64,000 nucleotides of DNA, taken from Antedon mediterranea. Taxonomy: Eukaryota; Echinodermata; Crinoidea; Comatulida; Antedonidae. Below are positions 63,090-64,000 of the stretch, one piece after another (the first letter of the stretch is position 1; each line of letters begins with the position of its first letter). The notes beneath the pieces were generated by a model. It did no database searches, was not told the DNA's origin, and saw only the letters and a list, made by a program, of their open reading frames with translations. The translations under genes were made by a program, and so were the position numbers. The stretch is from NCBI RefSeq assembly GCF_964355755.1, contig NC_092673.1, forward strand, positions 10,175,001 through 10,239,000. Direction: 5' to 3'.

Positions 63090-63273
63090 GGTTGTTTTTT
63101 AAATTAGAAAGAAATGAAGATAAAAAATGTTCGTCATGACTTTTCTTCAGCGAGAGGCGACTGCAAGTGCGCTCGCTTCGGTTCGCCGCCAGGGACCGTT
63201 TCGCCAAGTAAACCGTCTGTTTTCGATCGAGATTTTGTTGCCGTTTTTTTTTTGTACGCCTTCATCGAAAAAA
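63090..63273 (+). other. Right edge of the viral insert, possible truncated ORF
   Basis: A GC-rich stretch upstream of the IAP. An open frame from the ATG at 63114 (MKIKNVRHDFSSARGDC) continues past the junction into the satellite, so if it was a gene the insertion boundary truncated it. The insert ends near AAAACCATG before TTTATTTTCAATTT of the satellite. Confidence 0.35.
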
Positions 63274-64000
63274 CCATGTTTATTTTCAATTTAAAAAAAA
63301 AAGAAAAAAAATTCCCTAGAGGTTCGACCCACTACTCAGAGCATTCAAACCTGAGCATTACCCGTTACGCCACAAACCAGTACATGACTGAAAAGCTGAT
63401 AATAGTCTATTTATATGAAATGGATGATCAATCAATGAAAAATAATGCCATGAAACTTTGTTTTTGATTTTAAAAAAGGTTCACTTGTTTAGGCCTGACA
63501 GTTGCAACCCTCAAAATATCTCACTTTCAAAAACAATATTTATTTTCAATTAAAAAAAAAAGAAAAAAATACCCGTATAGGTTCGAACCCACTACTGAGA
63601 GCACTCAAACCTGAGCATTACCCGTTACGCCACAAACCAGTAGATGACTGAGGAGCTGATAATAGTGTATATACAGTATATGAAATGAATGATCAATCAA
63701 TGAAAAATAATGCCATGCAACTTTGTTTCTGATTTTAAAAAAGATCCTTTTTTTAGGCCTGACATTCACAACCCTAAAAAATATCTCATTTTCAAAAAAG
63801 ATAGTTATTTTCAATAAGAAAAAAAAAGCAATATCCCTAGAGGTTGGAACCCGCTACTGAGAGCACTCAAACCTGGGTATTACCCGTTACGCCACAAACC
63901 AGTAGATGACTGAAGAGCTGATAATACTCTATTTATATGAAATAAATAATAAATCAATGAAAAATAATGCCATGCAACTTTGTTTCTGATTTTAAAAAAG
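63274..64000 (-). repeat. ~260-bp tRNA-like tandem repeat, right part
   Basis: Nearly three units of the array seen at 43990-46313, in the same orientation, with the GGTTCGAACC-type box at about 63325 (degenerate), 63580 and 63845. The array continues beyond the window. Confidence 0.9.

Larger units (their letters stand above)
46314..63273. mobile_element. Endogenous viral element with embedded RAG1-like gene
   Basis: The tRNA-like array ends at 46313 inside a unit and resumes near 63274 in the same orientation, about 15 bp further along the same unit. The 17 kb between is therefore an insertion. Its ends carry large-DNA-virus-like genes (tandem-CARD, family B polymerase, kinase, multi-BIR IAP), with higher GC and many CpGs than the flanks. 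Its middle carries a spliced RAG1-like gene in AT-rich DNA. I see no clear target duplication or terminal repeats. Most viral genes are broken, so the element is not a replicating virus. Assignment to a virus family is left open. Confidence 0.75.

Noticed and set aside
46314-63273. Polinton/Maverick or adintovirus
   Set aside because: The polymerase motif C and KKRY fit nucleic-acid-primed enzymes, and I see no retroviral-type integrase, capsid or packaging ATPase motif.
46314-63273. Firm assignment to herpesviruses or nimaviruses
   Set aside because: Kinase, IAP and polymerase are compatible with several animal DNA virus groups; no diagnostic capsid, terminase or portal gene is visible.

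Overview
The window looks like an invertebrate animal chromosome. It is gene-poor, AT-rich and dominated by satellites, and it carries introns, a decayed DIRS-type retrotransposon and tRNA-derived repeats. I cannot name the phylum from the sequence. No bacterial operon, rRNA gene or CRISPR array is present.

Layout. 1-2900: remains of a DIRS-order retrotransposon on the minus strand (gag-like, reverse transcriptase, RNase H, tyrosine recombinase). 3180-5320: a compound repeat with a 45-bp minisatellite at its core. 6170-12045: about 5.9 kb of an ~86-bp satellite. 12045-12440: 20-bp palindromic repeats ending in a 60-bp hairpin. 12877-42025: GATA/GAGA arrays, including about 27.4 kb that is almost continuous and purine-rich on the plus strand. 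This block is flanked by an ~187-bp satellite in opposite orientations (13610-14617 and 42030-43735). 43990-46313 and 63274-64000: an ~260-bp tandem repeat carrying a tRNA-like, pol III-type core.

The notable part is a foreign block of about 17 kb (46314-63273) lying inside that tRNA-like array, with the array resuming in the same orientation on the far side. Both ends of the block carry large-DNA-virus-like genes, richer in GC and CpG than the flanks. The left end has an intact tandem-CARD protein, an overlapping family B DNA polymerase, two unrecognised genes and small ORFs. The right end has a protein kinase and an IAP with several BIR domains, a UBA-like segment and a RING. Nearly all are broken by in-frame stops, frame changes and one ~53-bp deletion, so this is best read as an endogenous viral element. 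CARD and BIR/RING modules together suggest a set of genes acting on host cell death.

Between the two viral parts (53886-58706, minus strand) lies an 11-exon gene resembling RAG1. It has N-terminal zinc-binding and RING motifs and a core with the order and spacing of RAG1 landmarks, but serine sits where the second catalytic aspartate is expected. Nine of ten splice junctions can be placed, eight of them with compatible phase. It may be a RAG-like (N-RAG-TP-like) transposon nested in the viral insert, a host gene, or part of a virus-transposon hybrid; the sequence alone does not decide.

Several frame changes fall in homopolymer runs and could be assembly errors. The in-frame stops and the 53-bp deletion are not explained that way.
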